The notes: generated by a model not told the origin, from the sequence alone. DNA of 64,000 nucleotides from Streptomyces violaceusniger (GCA_005405945.1 BJHW01000001.1:2046001-2110000), one strand, 5' to 3'; positions 43,854 through 52,897 are shown, numbered from the stretch's first letter. Program-made: numbers and translations.

Positions 43854-45388
43854 TCACGCCACCTCCGCGCGGTCGGCCGCCATACCGGCCGCGTCCAGCA
43901 GGGCGGTGCCCACTATCAGGTCGGCGCCGCCGAATTCGGGGTCGTCCAGCTCGGTGCCGTCGTCCACGGCGAACAGCAGCCGCTGCTCGCCCTGGCGGTA
44001 GGCGGTGCCGACCGGGGGCTGGCGGCGTGAACGGCGAGGAGGGCGATCAGATAGGGCAGATCGGGGTCGCGGCGGCGGGCGTCGGCGAGCAGCCCGGACA
44101 GCCGTCGGGGGCGTCCGCGGGCAGTTCGAGCAGCTCCATGGCCACCGCCAGCTGCTCCTCGCTGAAGCGGCTGTCATCGGGGGTGGCGATGAGATCGGGC
44201 TCGGGCATCTCGGCGCCGAGGTGCTCCCGCTCCACGGGCGGGGTGAGCAGCATCTCGACCAGGTCGCTCATCCGCACCGAGGTCGGGGTGCGCAGCCCCG
44301 TGCCACGGGCGAAGAACGCGTCGGTGACCCGGCCCGCGCGCTCGAGGGGCAGCGGGAGGACGGGGGCCAGCAGCTGTCCGTACAGGTCGTATCCGGAGCG
44401 CGGGGCCGGGGGCGCGAAGGCTTGGCGGTCCTGCTCGGCGCGGAACAGCGGCCCGGCCTCCAGCAGCCGGGACTGCAGCTGGGTGTGGCGCCGGATGCAG
44501 TCCTTGACGATGTCGACGAGCTCGGCGGCGCGCCGCTTGTGCTCGGCGCCCTCGGCCTCGTCGCGCGCCTTGCGGATGTTGGTGAGGATCGCGTTCTCGT
44601 GGCGGTAGCGGTCGGCGACGTGGTCGAGCGCCTCGCTGATCAGCTCGGGGACGGTGCTCAGCCAGTCGACGGCGCGGACGTTGCGCCGGGTGGCGTCGAG
44701 GGTGCGGCGCAGCGTCTCCGAGTACTGCACGGTGCGGTAGCGGGCCTGCTCGGCGGCGAGTTGGGCATCGGCGAGGCGGCCCCGGCTGATGAGGACCTCC
44801 AGCTTGACCTCGGCGGCGATCTGCGCGCTGGTGACGTCCGTGTCGAGGGCGCCGACCAGGACGTTGACCGCCTCGTCGGTGGTGCGCAGATAGACGCTGC
44901 CGCCGGGCCCCGGCACCTCCTCGATCAGCTTGAAGTCGTAGTCCCTGCGGACATACACCCCATCGGGCCCGAACGTGCCGTAAACGGCGCGGAAGCCGCG
45001 GTCCACACTGCCGACGTTGATCAGGTTCTCCAGCACCCAGCGGGCGACGCGGTCGTGCTCGGCGGCGGGGCGCCCGGGGCCTGGGCCGCCACCCGGGGCA
45101 GCAGCCTGGCCACTATCTGCTCGTGGTCGGCGCCGGTGTCGAAGTCCATGTGGAGCGTGACGAGGTCGATGGCGGCGAGGGCGACCTCCGCCATCGCGTA
45201 CACCCCGTACTCCCCGCGAGGTTGGCCTTGCGCGCGTCCAGGTCGTGCAGCGGCGCGGTGCAGGCGAGCGCGCGCAGCCGCCGGGCCAGGCCCTCGTCGG
45301 CGGCCGGGCCCGGGGCCGGCCGGGCAGCCCCTTCAGCGGTGTTGAGCTGGGGCGCGGCGGCCCCCGGGGTGGAGATGTCACGTCGCAC
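43854..45388 (-). CDS. Putative kleisin/MksF-like subunit of the SMC operon
   Basis: About 513 residues after joining frames at about 45220, 45075, 44105 and 44025 (all G/C runs). The N-terminal helical domain has AMAEVALAAIDLVTLHMDF and RVARWVLENLINVGSVDRGF. A winged-helix-like segment (FGPDGVYVRRDYDFKLIEEV) follows. The long middle region is predicted helical and coiled-coil (QIAAEVKLEVLISRGRLADA; VDIVKDCIRRHTQLQSRLLE), and the C-terminus is small. The plan of end domains linked by helices fits an MksF/MukF-type kleisin, but no signature motif proves it. First gene of the operon; start GTG 45388 lacks a strong ribosome site. Confidence 0.6.
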
Positions 45389-45511
45389 AGAGTAGGCGGT
45401 CGCACCGACAACGTACGAAACGGCACGGAGATCCCGCTATGACACACCAGGTCCCCCGCGCGTGCACGCGCGTACACCGGCGCGTCCCCCGCCCCTCACC
45501 GATCCGTCAGT

Positions 45512-46615
45512 CTACGGCTCACCGGCCGGTGGTCCGTCCAGGGCGAGCGCCGCGAAGGTGGCGAGCCAGTGGTCGCCGGTGAAGTCCCCGGAGACGGTGG
45601 CCGGGAGCCCGGCGGCCAGATGGTCACGGGCCGCCGTCCGCAGCACGTCCGCCCGCGGATCGCCGTGCGGCAGGGCGGCGGCCAGTCGGCGGAGCGCGGC
45701 GGCCCGGCTGAGGATGAGGCCGAGGAGGTGACCGATCTGTGGATCGGCGGGGTCGGAGACGACGGGCGGGGTGAGCACGGTGACGGGCGCGCCCCATTCG
45801 ACGCCGGGGAGGAAGCGTTCCAGCCAGCGCGCGAACTCCTCCTCCGGCAGCACCCGGCACATCGCCTCGGCCTCGGTGAGCGCGGGCGAGAGGAAGTCCT
45901 GTCCGGAGGGCTCCCAGTGGACGGGGGCGTCGCGGTCGTCGGCGAACCAGTCGAGGACGGCCTCGGTGACGGGCTCGACAATGCCCTTGGCGCCCGCGGC
46001 GGCCGCGCTGTCCAGGACCAGGCCGAGGGCGAAGGCACTGTTGGTGTGGACGCCATGCCGCACCGGATAGGTGGCGCGTTCCAGCCATCCGCCCAGCAGC
46101 GTACAGACGGCGTCGGCGGCCGGTTCCAGGGCCTCGGCCCAGCGCTCGCCCGCGGGCCCCGGCAGGCTCCGGCACTCGGCGGTCAGCGCGAGCAGCCAGG
46201 CCCATCCGTAGGGACGCTCGAACCAGGGATGGGCGCGCAGATAGTCCGCCTCGACGGCGAGGGCGCCGGCGTTGAGGTGCCCGTCCAGTACGGCGGTGAC
46301 CTCGTCGGCGCGGACGCGGTCGGGGTAGCGGCGCAGCAGCCGGACCAGCAGCCAGTGCATATGGACCGCGGAGTGCCAGTCGTAGGAGCCGTAGAAGGCG
46401 GGGTGGTGCCGGCGCGGCTCGACCAGGTCCTGGGGTCCGCGCAGCAGATGCGCGGGGGCGTTGGGGTAGGCCCGGGTGACGTTGGCGGTGGCGAGGGCGG
46501 CGAACCGGGCCGCGTACCGGCCGAGTTCGCTCCCCGTCCCGTCCGGCTCGTTCACCGCGTCCGGCTCGTTCACCGCGTTCGGCTCGTTCACCGCGTCCGG
46601 CTCGTAAGCGTTCAA
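45512..46615 (-). CDS. DUF2891 protein
   Basis: A 367-residue DUF2891 protein, an all-helical (alpha/alpha-toroid-like) family of unknown activity. Typical words are HPAFYGSYDWHSAVHMHWLL, RPYGWAWLLAL and HTNSAFALGLVLD, with conserved His and Trp residues suggesting a hydrolase or lyase pocket. Starts at TTG 46615, overlapping the pcp stop (TTGA). The first about 25 residues are an NEPDAV repeat from an 18-bp tandem repeat. Its coupling to pcp suggests it works on pyroglutamyl peptides or related compounds, which is inference. Confidence 0.8.
   Translation of the reverse strand: MNAYEPDAVNEPNAVNEPDAVNEPDGTGSELGRYAARFAALATANVTRAYPNAPAHLLRGPQDLVEPRRHHPAFYGSYDWHSAVHMHWLLVRLLRRYPDRVRADEVTAVLDGHLNAGALAVEADYLRAHPWFERPYGWAWLLALTAECRSLPGPAGERWAEALEPAADAVCTLLGGWLERATYPVRHGVHTNSAFALGLVLDSAAAAGAKGIVEPVTEAVLDWFADDRDAPVHWEPSGQDFLSPALTEAEAMCRVLPEEEFARWLERFLPGVEWGAPVTVLTPPVVSDPADPQIGHLLGLILSRAAALRRLAAALPHGDPRADVLRTAARDHLAAGLPATVSGDFTGDHWLATFAALALDGPPAGEP
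46537..46608. repeat. 18-bp tandem repeat at the DUF2891 N-terminus
   Basis: Four near-identical units of GGCTCGTTCACCGCGTCC type on the plus strand encode the repeat V-N-E-P-D-A on the minus strand. In frame and at the extreme N-terminus, so probably tolerated. Confidence 0.8.
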
Positions 46616-47256
46616 TGCGTTGCCCCCTCGGCGACGCGCAGATCGGTCCGGGTGCTCACGGCCGCCGCGATGATCGCCCGCAGCGCGTCGGCGGCCATGG
46701 CGGCGGGCAGTGCGGGCTCGGAGCCGTCCACGACCTGTTCGGGCGCGTACGGGAGGTGGACGAAGCCGCCGCGCAGGGCGGGCCGCTCGGTGGCGATGAG
46801 ATGGGCCAGACCGTAGAAGACGTGGTTGCACACAAACGTTCCGGCGGTCTGCGACACGGCGGCCGGAATCCCGGCCTCGCGGACGGCCGCGACACACGCC
46901 TTGACGGGCAGGGACGCGAAGTAGGCGGCGGGACCGCCCTCGACCACCGGTTCGTCGATGGGCCGGCGTCCGGCGTTGTCGGGTATGCGGGCGTCGTCCA
47001 CGTTGATCGCGACCCGCTCGACGGTGACGCCGGGACGGCCGCCCGCCTGGCCCACGCACAGCACCAGGTCGGGGTCGGCCTCCGCCACGGCGGCGGCCAG
47101 CTCCTCGAGGGCGGTGCCGAAGACGCAGGCGAGCTGCACGGCCGTGACCTCGGTGCCGGGCGGCGGATCGGCGGCCACCAGGGACACGGCCTGCCACGAC
47201 GGGTTGACGACCGAGCCCGCGAAGGGTTCGAAGCCGGTGAGAAGCACCCGGGTCAC
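46612..47256 (-). CDS. pcp: Pyroglutamyl-peptidase I (pyrrolidone-carboxylate peptidase)
   Basis: C15 cysteine peptidase cutting N-terminal pyroglutamate from peptides and releasing 5-oxoproline. Catalytic Glu is in VERVAINVDDARIPDN, Cys in GTFVCNHVFYGL and His in GGFVHLPYAP; 214 residues, normal for the family. GTG start with AAGGGGG eight bases upstream. Placed between a membrane pair and DUF2891 and next to pxpABC, it supplies the substrate of the 5-oxoprolinases encoded nearby. Confidence 0.94.
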   Translation of the reverse strand: MTRVLLTGFEPFAGSVVNPSWQAVSLVAADPPPGTEVTAVQLACVFGTALEELAAAVAEADPDLVLCVGQAGGRPGVTVERVAINVDDARIPDNAGRRPIDEPVVEGGPAAYFASLPVKACVAAVREAGIPAAVSQTAGTFVCNHVFYGLAHLIATERPALRGGFVHLPYAPEQVVDGSEPALPAAMAADALRAIIAAAVSTRTDLRVAEGATH

Positions 47257-47270
47257 AGCAGCGGCCCCCT

Positions 47271-48239
47271 TCAGAAGGCGAACAGCGAGATGATGGCGAT
47301 GTTGCAGACCAACAGCGCCCCGGCGGTGGGGATCTGCGCCTTGATGGGCCCGTACTGGTCCTTGAGCTCCAGCAGGGCGGCGGGCACCAGGTTGAAGTTG
47401 GCGGCCATGGGAGTCACGAGCGTGCCGCAGAATCCGGCCAGCATGCCGACGGCGAGGACGACGGGCGCGTCCCCGTGCATCTGCTCGATGAGCACGGGCC
47501 AGCCGATGGCGGCGGTCATCACCGGGAAGGCGGCGAACGCGTTGCCCATGATGACGGTGAACAGGGCCATTCCCACGCAGTAGACGGCCACGGCGACGTA
47601 CTTCTGGCCCTCCGGCAGCACCTGTTCGGTGATCTTGCCGACCTGCGTGCCGACCCCGGCCTCCTGGAAGATGGAGCCGAGCACGGCGAGCAGCTGGGGC
47701 AGCAGCAGCGCCCAGCCCATGGACTCCAGCAGGCTCCGGCCCGCGTGCAGCGGCACCGCGGGCCGCCGCTCGCGCACCACGACCATGGCGACCAGCAGTC
47801 CGACGATCGCGCCGAAGCCGAGGCCGAGGATGGTCTCGCTGCCCGCCTCCAGGACCGGTTCGCCCCCGATGTGCCAGTGCTTGACGGCCGAGGCGCAGAC
47901 GACGGCGACCAGCGGGATGGTGAGCGCCGGGACGAACAGCCTGCTGCCGAGCCGGGCGGCCGAGGCGGCGCGCTGCTCGGGCGTGGTGGTGCGCGGCACA
48001 CCACGCCCGGTGAGCTGGAAGCCGCCCAGGCAGACCATGGCGAGGACGGCGACGCCCAGCGGTTCGGCCGGGGCCTTCTTCTCCACCACCCAGCTGCTGT
48101 AGAAGAAGCAGCCGCCCAGCAGCCCCCAGAAGGCGGCCGAGCCGAGGCGCTTGGGGTTGGTGCGGTCGACGACCATCTGGGCGGCCATGGCGAGGAAGAC
48201 GGCGCCGACGAGCCAGTAGAACCACTCCGCCTTGATCAC
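47271..48239 (-). CDS. DUF979 membrane protein
   Basis: A 322-residue polytopic membrane protein (about 9-10 segments) of the DUF979 family, e.g. EWFYWLVGAVFLAMAA and NAFAAFPVMTAAIGWPVLI. DUF979 and DUF969 genes are almost always adjacent and often accompany pcp, which suggests a two-part permease for 5-oxoproline or pyroglutamyl peptides; not proven. GTG start overlaps the DUF969 stop (GTGA). Confidence 0.87.
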   Translation of the reverse strand: MIKAEWFYWLVGAVFLAMAAQMVVDRTNPKRLGSAAFWGLLGGCFFYSSWVVEKKAPAEPLGVAVLAMVCLGGFQLTGRGVPRTTTPEQRAASAARLGSRLFVPALTIPLVAVVCASAVKHWHIGGEPVLEAGSETILGLGFGAIVGLLVAMVVVRERRPAVPLHAGRSLLESMGWALLLPQLLAVLGSIFQEAGVGTQVGKITEQVLPEGQKYVAVAVYCVGMALFTVIMGNAFAAFPVMTAAIGWPVLIEQMHGDAPVVLAVGMLAGFCGTLVTPMAANFNLVPAALLELKDQYGPIKAQIPTAGALLVCNIAIISLFAF

Positions 48240-48958
48240 TTGGCTTCCTCCGCGGTGCGGCTGCCCTCGGCAGCGGTTCGGCCGCCGGAGGCGGCGAGGT
48301 CGTGGTCCAGTGAGCGGTCCAGGCGCAGCAGCCGGAAGCCGTGGATGAGGAACGCGCAGACGGCGGTGGGGATGGCCCACAGCGCCAGCTGAAGCGGCTC
48401 CAGGTGGGTGTGGTACGTGGTGTTGACGAACCCGGTGATCAGCAGGATCGAGCCGATGGCCAGGAAGCAGTCCTCGCCGAAGAACAGCCCGACCGTGTCG
48501 GCGCTCGCGGAGTACGAGCGGACGCGCTCGCGGATCCGCTCGGGCAGCGGGCCGTGGCGGCGCTCCGCGGCGCCCTCGGCCATCGGCGCGACCATGGGCC
48601 GGACGCTCTGGGCCGGGCCGCCGATGCTGGTGAGGCCGAGGGCGGCGGTGAGCTGGCGCAGCAACAGGTAGAGGGCGAGAAACCGGCCGGTGGTGAGCTT
48701 GCCGAGCCGGCCGATGAGGATACGGGCCTGTTCCTGGAGGCCGTTGCGCTCCAGGAGGCCGATCACGGGCAGGGTGATGACGAAGATCGTCACCGAGCGG
48801 CTGGAGGCGAAGCCGTTGCCGAAGGCCGCCAGGATCTCCTGGGGCGAGAGCTTGGCCAGCAGTCCGGTGGCGATGCCGGCGACCCCCACCACCAGCAACG
48901 GGTTGCGTCGTGTGGCGAATCCGAGGATCACCACGAGGACGCCAAGGAGAACGATCAT
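48236..48958 (-). CDS. DUF969 membrane protein
   Basis: A 240-residue membrane protein of the DUF969 family with about six segments (GVLVVILGFATRRNPLLVVG; TIFVITLPVIGLLERNG) and a conserved core FFGEDCFLAIGSI. First gene of the four-gene DUF969-DUF979-pcp-DUF2891 operon. Its promoter at 49014-49043 carries the same palindrome as the pxpABC promoter, so both are likely controlled by the GntR protein between them. Confidence 0.87.
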   Translation of the reverse strand: MIVLLGVLVVILGFATRRNPLLVVGVAGIATGLLAKLSPQEILAAFGNGFASSRSVTIFVITLPVIGLLERNGLQEQARILIGRLGKLTTGRFLALYLLLRQLTAALGLTSIGGPAQSVRPMVAPMAEGAAERRHGPLPERIRERVRSYSASADTVGLFFGEDCFLAIGSILLITGFVNTTYHTHLEPLQLALWAIPTAVCAFLIHGFRLLRLDRSLDHDLAASGGRTAAEGSRTAEEAK

Positions 48959-49013
48959 GCGTCCGGCCTTCCGCGCACAAGGACCTCACGGGGGCGTGAG
49001 GAGGGTGCACCGG

Positions 49014-49043
49014 AGGCTAGGCGTTCGTTCAACGATCCGACAA
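49014..49043 (-). promoter_or_regulatory. Promoter and operator of the DUF969-979-pcp operon
   Basis: On the minus strand TTGTCG (-35, 49043-49038), 18-base spacer, TAGCCT (-10, 49019-49014). The spacer is occupied by GATCGTT-G-AACGAAC, a palindrome with one mismatch (49023-49037). The same order TTGTCG-GATCGTT is found at the pxpA promoter. A repressor bound here would block polymerase. Confidence 0.75.
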
Positions 49044-49098
49044 GAGCCTGAAACGAACTTGTTCCGGCCCCGCCGGATCGTTTACCGCTGGGAAACCT

Positions 49099-49917
49099 CT
49101 ACCGGCGGGACATCTTCCGCCGGTAGGCGTCTGCCAACTGCCCCTGGGAATCGTCCAGATAGGAGGCGAGCAGCCGCTCGGCCTCCATCGCGTCGCCGCC
49201 CTGGAGCACCTCCAGGATCTGGCGGTTGCGCACCAGATAGGGAGCGTAGAAGCGGCGGGGGTCGGCCATGACGTGGAAGACCAGCCGGAGTTCGGCCAGC
49301 ACCGCGCGCATGAGTTCATCGGCGCGGGGGCTTCCGGCGAGGGAGACGATCGCCTGATGGAAGCGGATATTGGCGGTGGACAGGTCCTCCCAGGCCCGGT
49401 CCCGGGCGGCGCGCTCGCCCGCCAGGACCGCCGCCTCGACCGCCCGCACCTCGTACGGCGGCTCGCCCAGACCGCGCACCGCCGCGCATTCGACGAGCCG
49501 GCGCACGCGGTAGATGTCGTTGAGGTCGTCGACCGTGACGACGCGGACGAAGACGCCGCGGTTCAGCTCGTGCACCAGCAGCCGCTCATGGGTCAGCAGG
49601 CGGAACGCCTCCCGGAGGGTGTTGCGCGAGACGCCGAGCGCGCCGCCGACGCTGTCCTCGGACAGCCGGGTGCCGGGCGGGAAGAACCCCTCGGCGATGC
49701 GGTCGCGCAGGATGTCCGCGACGCGCTCCGCCGTGCTGGTGCGGCCCAGCAGCGCCCGGTCGGCCTCGAGTCCGGCGACGAGACCGGGGGCCGGGGCGTA
49801 CCCGGCCGGCTCCGCCCGCTCCGCGGTCTCCGCCGCCTCCGGCGACCCCGACATCTCCGGCGACTCCTCCGGCGGCTCGCCGGAACGGCGCTTTACGCCC
49901 TTTGTCCCCTTCGTCAC
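49099..49917 (-). CDS. GntR/FCD-family regulator of pyroglutamate use
   Basis: FadR-type regulator: GntR winged helix (RIAEGFFPPGTRLSEDSVGG, LGVSRNTLREAFRLL) followed by an FCD ligand domain (DIYRVRRLVECAAVRGL; FHQAIVSLAGSPRADEL with the usual metal-binding His). I start at GTG 49917 (AGGGG upstream), giving 272 residues with an acidic disordered N-tail. It lies between two divergent units sharing a palindromic operator and so is the evident regulator, with 5-oxoproline a plausible effector. Confidence 0.88.
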   Translation of the reverse strand: MTKGTKGVKRRSGEPPEESPEMSGSPEAAETAERAEPAGYAPAPGLVAGLEADRALLGRTSTAERVADILRDRIAEGFFPPGTRLSEDSVGGALGVSRNTLREAFRLLTHERLLVHELNRGVFVRVVTVDDLNDIYRVRRLVECAAVRGLGEPPYEVRAVEAAVLAGERAARDRAWEDLSTANIRFHQAIVSLAGSPRADELMRAVLAELRLVFHVMADPRRFYAPYLVRNRQILEVLQGGDAMEAERLLASYLDDSQGQLADAYRRKMSRR

Positions 49918-49996
49918 ATCAGCCCCTGTTCGGTGTCTCGTTCGTCCCGTATAGCGAGAAGTCAAGCCCAGAAACCCTCACCGGACAACATCCATC

Positions 49997-50026
49997 TTGT
50001 CGGATCGTTCAACGATCGCTTACCTT
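49997..50026 (+). promoter_or_regulatory. Promoter and operator of pxpABC
   Basis: TTGTCG (-35, 49997-50002), 18-base spacer, TACCTT (-10, 50021-50026). The spacer contains the perfect palindrome GATCGTT-C-AACGATC (50003-50017). Also placed to autoregulate the divergent GntR gene. Confidence 0.78.
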
Positions 50027-50087
50027 GTGGTGCCATCCGCGGCCACCCGCGACCCCGCACGCATCCCCCACGCCCGAACGGACGGAT

Positions 50088-50867
50088 ATGACCGCATCCT
50101 TGGCGAACCTGTCCATCGATCTCAACGCCGATCTCGGCGAGGGGTTCGGCCGCTGGCAGCTCACCGACGACGAGGCCCTGCTGTCCATCGTCACCAGCGC
50201 CAATGTGGCCTGCGGCTTCCACGCCGGGGATCCCTCGACCATGCGCCGGGTGTGCGAGCTGGCCGCCGAGCGCGGGGTGCGCGTCGGGGCCCAGGTCTCC
50301 TACCGGGACCTGGCCGGTTTCGGCCGGCGCAGCATGGACGTCCCGCCCCGGGAGCTGGCCGACGAGATCGCCTATCAGATCGGCGCGCTGGAGATCTTCG
50401 CGCGTGCCGCCGGGACGCGGGTGCACTACGTCAAGCCCCATGGCGCGCTCTACAACCGCGGCGTGCACGACGAGGCGCAGGCCGCCGCCGTGGTCGAGGG
50501 CGTCAGGCTGGCGGCCGGAGGTCCGCTGCCGGTGCTGGGGCTGCCCGGGTCCCGGCTGCACGAGGCGGCCCGCGCGGCCGGGCTGCCGGTGATAGCCGAG
50601 GCGTTCGCCGACCGCGCCTACACCGCCGCCGGGACGCTCGTGCCGCGCGGCGAGCCCGGCGCCGTGGTCCACGACCCGGACACGGTGGTCAAGCGCGCCC
50701 TCGGCTTCGCCCGCGACCGCGCGGTGACCTCGATCGACGGACGGCGCATCGAGGTGGACGTGCGCTCGCTGTGCGTTCACGGCGACACCCCCGGCGCCGC
50801 CGACCTCGCCCGCCGGGTGCGGTCCGAGCTGGCCGCCGCCGGGGTGCGCGTGGCGGCGTTCACATGA
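50088..50867 (+). CDS. pxpA: 5-oxoprolinase subunit A (LamB/YcsF family)
   Basis: Subunit of the bacterial ATP-dependent 5-oxoprolinase PxpABC, which opens 5-oxoproline to glutamate. The 259 residues contain DLNADLGEGFG at the N-terminus, ANVACGFHAGDP and VKPHGALYN, family hallmarks with likely metal/acid-base His and Asp residues. ATG 50088 follows GGACGGAT. Its stop overlaps pxpB (ATGA). Confidence 0.93.
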   Translation: MTASLANLSIDLNADLGEGFGRWQLTDDEALLSIVTSANVACGFHAGDPSTMRRVCELAAERGVRVGAQVSYRDLAGFGRRSMDVPPRELADEIAYQIGALEIFARAAGTRVHYVKPHGALYNRGVHDEAQAAAVVEGVRLAAGGPLPVLGLPGSRLHEAARAAGLPVIAEAFADRAYTAAGTLVPRGEPGAVVHDPDTVVKRALGFARDRAVTSIDGRRIEVDVRSLCVHGDTPGAADLARRVRSELAAAGVRVAAFT

Positions 50868-51513
50868 CGGTGCGGACCCTGCCCGTCGGTGAGCACGGGC
50901 TGCTCATCGAGCTCGACAGCGGCGAGGCGGCCGAGGCGCTCCACGCCGAGCTGCTGCGCCGCGCCGCCGCGCGGCGACTGCCCGCCGTGCGCGAGATCGT
51001 GCCCGCCGCCCGCACCGTGTTCCTCGACGGGCTCGCCGACCCCGGGCGGCTCGCCGCCGAGCTGCCCGGCTGGCGGATACCGCCCCTCGACCGCGGCGAC
51101 AGCGAGATCGTCGAGGTGCCCGTGCGCTACGACGGGCCCGATCTGGACGAGGTCGCGCGGCGGTGGGGGTGACGCCCGAGGAGGCCGTACGGATCCACTC
51201 CGGCGCCGAGTTCCGGGTGGCCTTCTGCGGCTTCGCGCCCGGCTTCGGCTATCTGACGGGGCTGCCCGAGCGGTTCCACGTACCGCGCCACGCGACGCCC
51301 AGGACCCGGGTGCCGGTCGGCTCGGTGGCCCTCGCGGGCGGGTACACGGGCGTCTATCCGCGCTCCTCCCCCGGCGGCTGGCAGCTCATCGGCACCACGG
51401 ACGCCGTGCTGTGGGACACCGCGCGGGAACCGGCGGCGCTGTTCACCCCCGGCACCCGCGTCCGCTTCATCCCGGTATGGGAGAGTGCGGCCCCGGAAAG
51501 GGCGGCGCCATGA
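50864..51513 (+). CDS. pxpB: 5-oxoprolinase subunit B (KipI-type), apparent frameshift
   Basis: KipI-like subunit. N-terminal part (VGEHGLLIELDSGEAAEALH) and C-terminal barrel with GFAPGFGYLTGLPE, RVPVGSVALAGGYTGVYP and SPGGWQLIG are typical. One missing G near 51168 (W-GVTPEEAVRIHSG) breaks the frame; corrected length is about 216 residues. ATGA overlaps on both sides show tight coupling with pxpA and pxpC. Confidence 0.92.
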
Positions 51514-52418
51514 CCGACAGCGCCTTCGTCGTCGTACGGCCGGGAGCCCTGACCACCGTCCAGGATCTCGGCCGCGTCGGCCATGCCCATCTCGGGGTGC
51601 CCCGCTCGGGGGCGCTCGACCAGCCCGCCCACCGGCTCGCCAACCGCCTGGTGGGCAACTCCGAGGGGGCCGCGACCCTGGAGACCACGCTCACCGGCTG
51701 TGCGGTGCGGCTGCGCCGCCCGGCGACGGTCGCGGTCACCGGCGCGCCCTGCCCGGTCACGGTCGACGGCCGCCCGGTCGCGTGGGGCGCGGCCGTACGG
51801 GTGCCGTCGGGCGCGCTCCTGGAGGCCGGGGCCGCCGCCCATGGGGTGCGCAGCTATGTGGCGTTCGACGGCGGTGTCGAGGCCGAGCCGGTGCTCGGCA
51901 GCCGGGCCACGGATGTGCTCTCCGGTCTGGGCCCGGCGCCGCTCGCGGACGGCGCGGTGCTGCGGCTCGGGCGGCCGCGCGGGCCGGTGCCCGCTGTGGA
52001 CGGGGTGCCGCATCGGGGCGTCGCGCCCGAGCTGGTGCTCCCCGTGGTGCTCGGTCCGCGTGACGACTGGTTCACCCCCGCGGGGCTGCGCACCCTCTCC
52101 ACCGGGGACTTCCGCGTCTCGGCCGCGAGCAATCGGATCGGCCTGCGGACCGAGGGCCCCTCGCTGGAACGGGCGCGGGACGGTGAGCTGGCCAGTGAGG
52201 GCATGGCGCTCGGCGCGCTCCAAGTCCCGCCCGACGGACGGCCGGTGCTCTTTCTCGCCGACCATCCGACGACCGGCGGCTACCCGGTCGTGGGCGTCGT
52301 GCCGGAACGGTGTCTGGCCGCCGCGGCGCAGGCCGTCCCCGGCACTCCGGTACGGTTCACCCCGCTGGGCCGGGCCTCCTGGAGGCCGCCTGCCGGGCGG
52401 ACCGTGCCGGACGCCTAA
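51510..52418 (+). CDS. pxpC: 5-oxoprolinase subunit C (KipA-type)
   Basis: KipA/biotin-dependent carboxylase-like subunit that with PxpB forms the phosphorylating half of 5-oxoprolinase. The 302 residues show TTVQDLGRVGHAHLGVPRSG near the N-terminus, RSYVAFDGGVEAEPVLGSRA and HPTTGGYPVVGVV near the end. Unbroken frame. Converges on the WhiB-like gene with a 4-base overlap at the stops. Confidence 0.93.
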   Translation: MTDSAFVVVRPGALTTVQDLGRVGHAHLGVPRSGALDQPAHRLANRLVGNSEGAATLETTLTGCAVRLRRPATVAVTGAPCPVTVDGRPVAWGAAVRVPSGALLEAGAAAHGVRSYVAFDGGVEAEPVLGSRATDVLSGLGPAPLADGAVLRLGRPRGPVPAVDGVPHRGVAPELVLPVVLGPRDDWFTPAGLRTLSTGDFRVSAASNRIGLRTEGPSLERARDGELASEGMALGALQVPPDGRPVLFLADHPTTGGYPVVGVVPERCLAAAAQAVPGTPVRFTPLGRASWRPPAGRTVPDA

Positions 52419-52681
52419 CGGGCGCGCCGTGCGCCGACGCGCTCCCTGCGCTGGGCCTTGCGGCGCAGCGCGCGGCGCTCCTCCTCACCGGTGCCGCCCC
52501 AAACCCCGTGGGTCATTCCGCTCTCCAGTGCGTGGTCCAGGCATTCCTGGATCACCGGACAGCGGTGACAGACCGCCTTGGCCAGCGCCTCCTGCTTCCG
52601 GGCCGCCGGGCCTGCCACCCCCACGGGGAAGAACAGCTCCGGATCCTCGTGCGTGCATTCGGCGTTATGCCACCAGGCCAT
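52415..52681 (-). CDS. WhiB-like iron-sulfur regulator (WblE/WhiB1-like)
   Basis: An 88-residue Wbl protein: the first cluster Cys is in WWHNAECTHEDPELFFP, then CHRCPVIQEC gives the other three in C-x2-C-x5-C spacing. Next is the GVWGGTGEEERR turn and a basic Arg-rich tail. These proteins bind [4Fe-4S], interact with the principal sigma factor and respond to NO or redox state. ATG 52681 chosen because MAWWHN aligns with the family start. The 216-base upstream gap should hold its promoter. Confidence 0.92.
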   Translation of the reverse strand: MAWWHNAECTHEDPELFFPVGVAGPAARKQEALAKAVCHRCPVIQECLDHALESGMTHGVWGGTGEEERRALRRKAQRRERVGARRAR

Positions 52682-52897
52682 GGCTGCCCCTTCCGTGAAC
52701 GATCGCTGAAGCACCCGCCGTCGGGCTCACGCGCGGGGGGCGCGGGCGGGCGCCCGTGAGTCATGCGGGCGCGTCCGGGCGGGCTTTGACAGGGTTCGGG
52801 TTACCGGTCGTGGCGGCGGCAAACGGATCCGAACACGCCATGCCTCATATCGGGCTGCCTGGTTGAGCCCCGGGGCGGTCTCGGCACCTCCAGGGCG

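Noticed and set aside
36822..45388. Type II Wadjet (DUF2397/2398/2399 + TIGR02680)
   Set aside because: The ATPase is of the same broad kind, but the two partner proteins do not show DUF2397/DUF2398 words I know, and no DUF2399 protein is present; left as condensin-like.
50864..51513. Programmed frameshift in pxpB
   Set aside because: Same one-G shortage pattern as dozens of other sites; no stimulatory structure or conserved slippery heptamer reason to invoke recoding.
52690..52706. GAACGATCGCTG upstream of the WhiB-like gene as a third GntR operator
   Set aside because: Only one half-site matches GATCGTT-N-AACGATC and it is not placed in a recognisable promoter.
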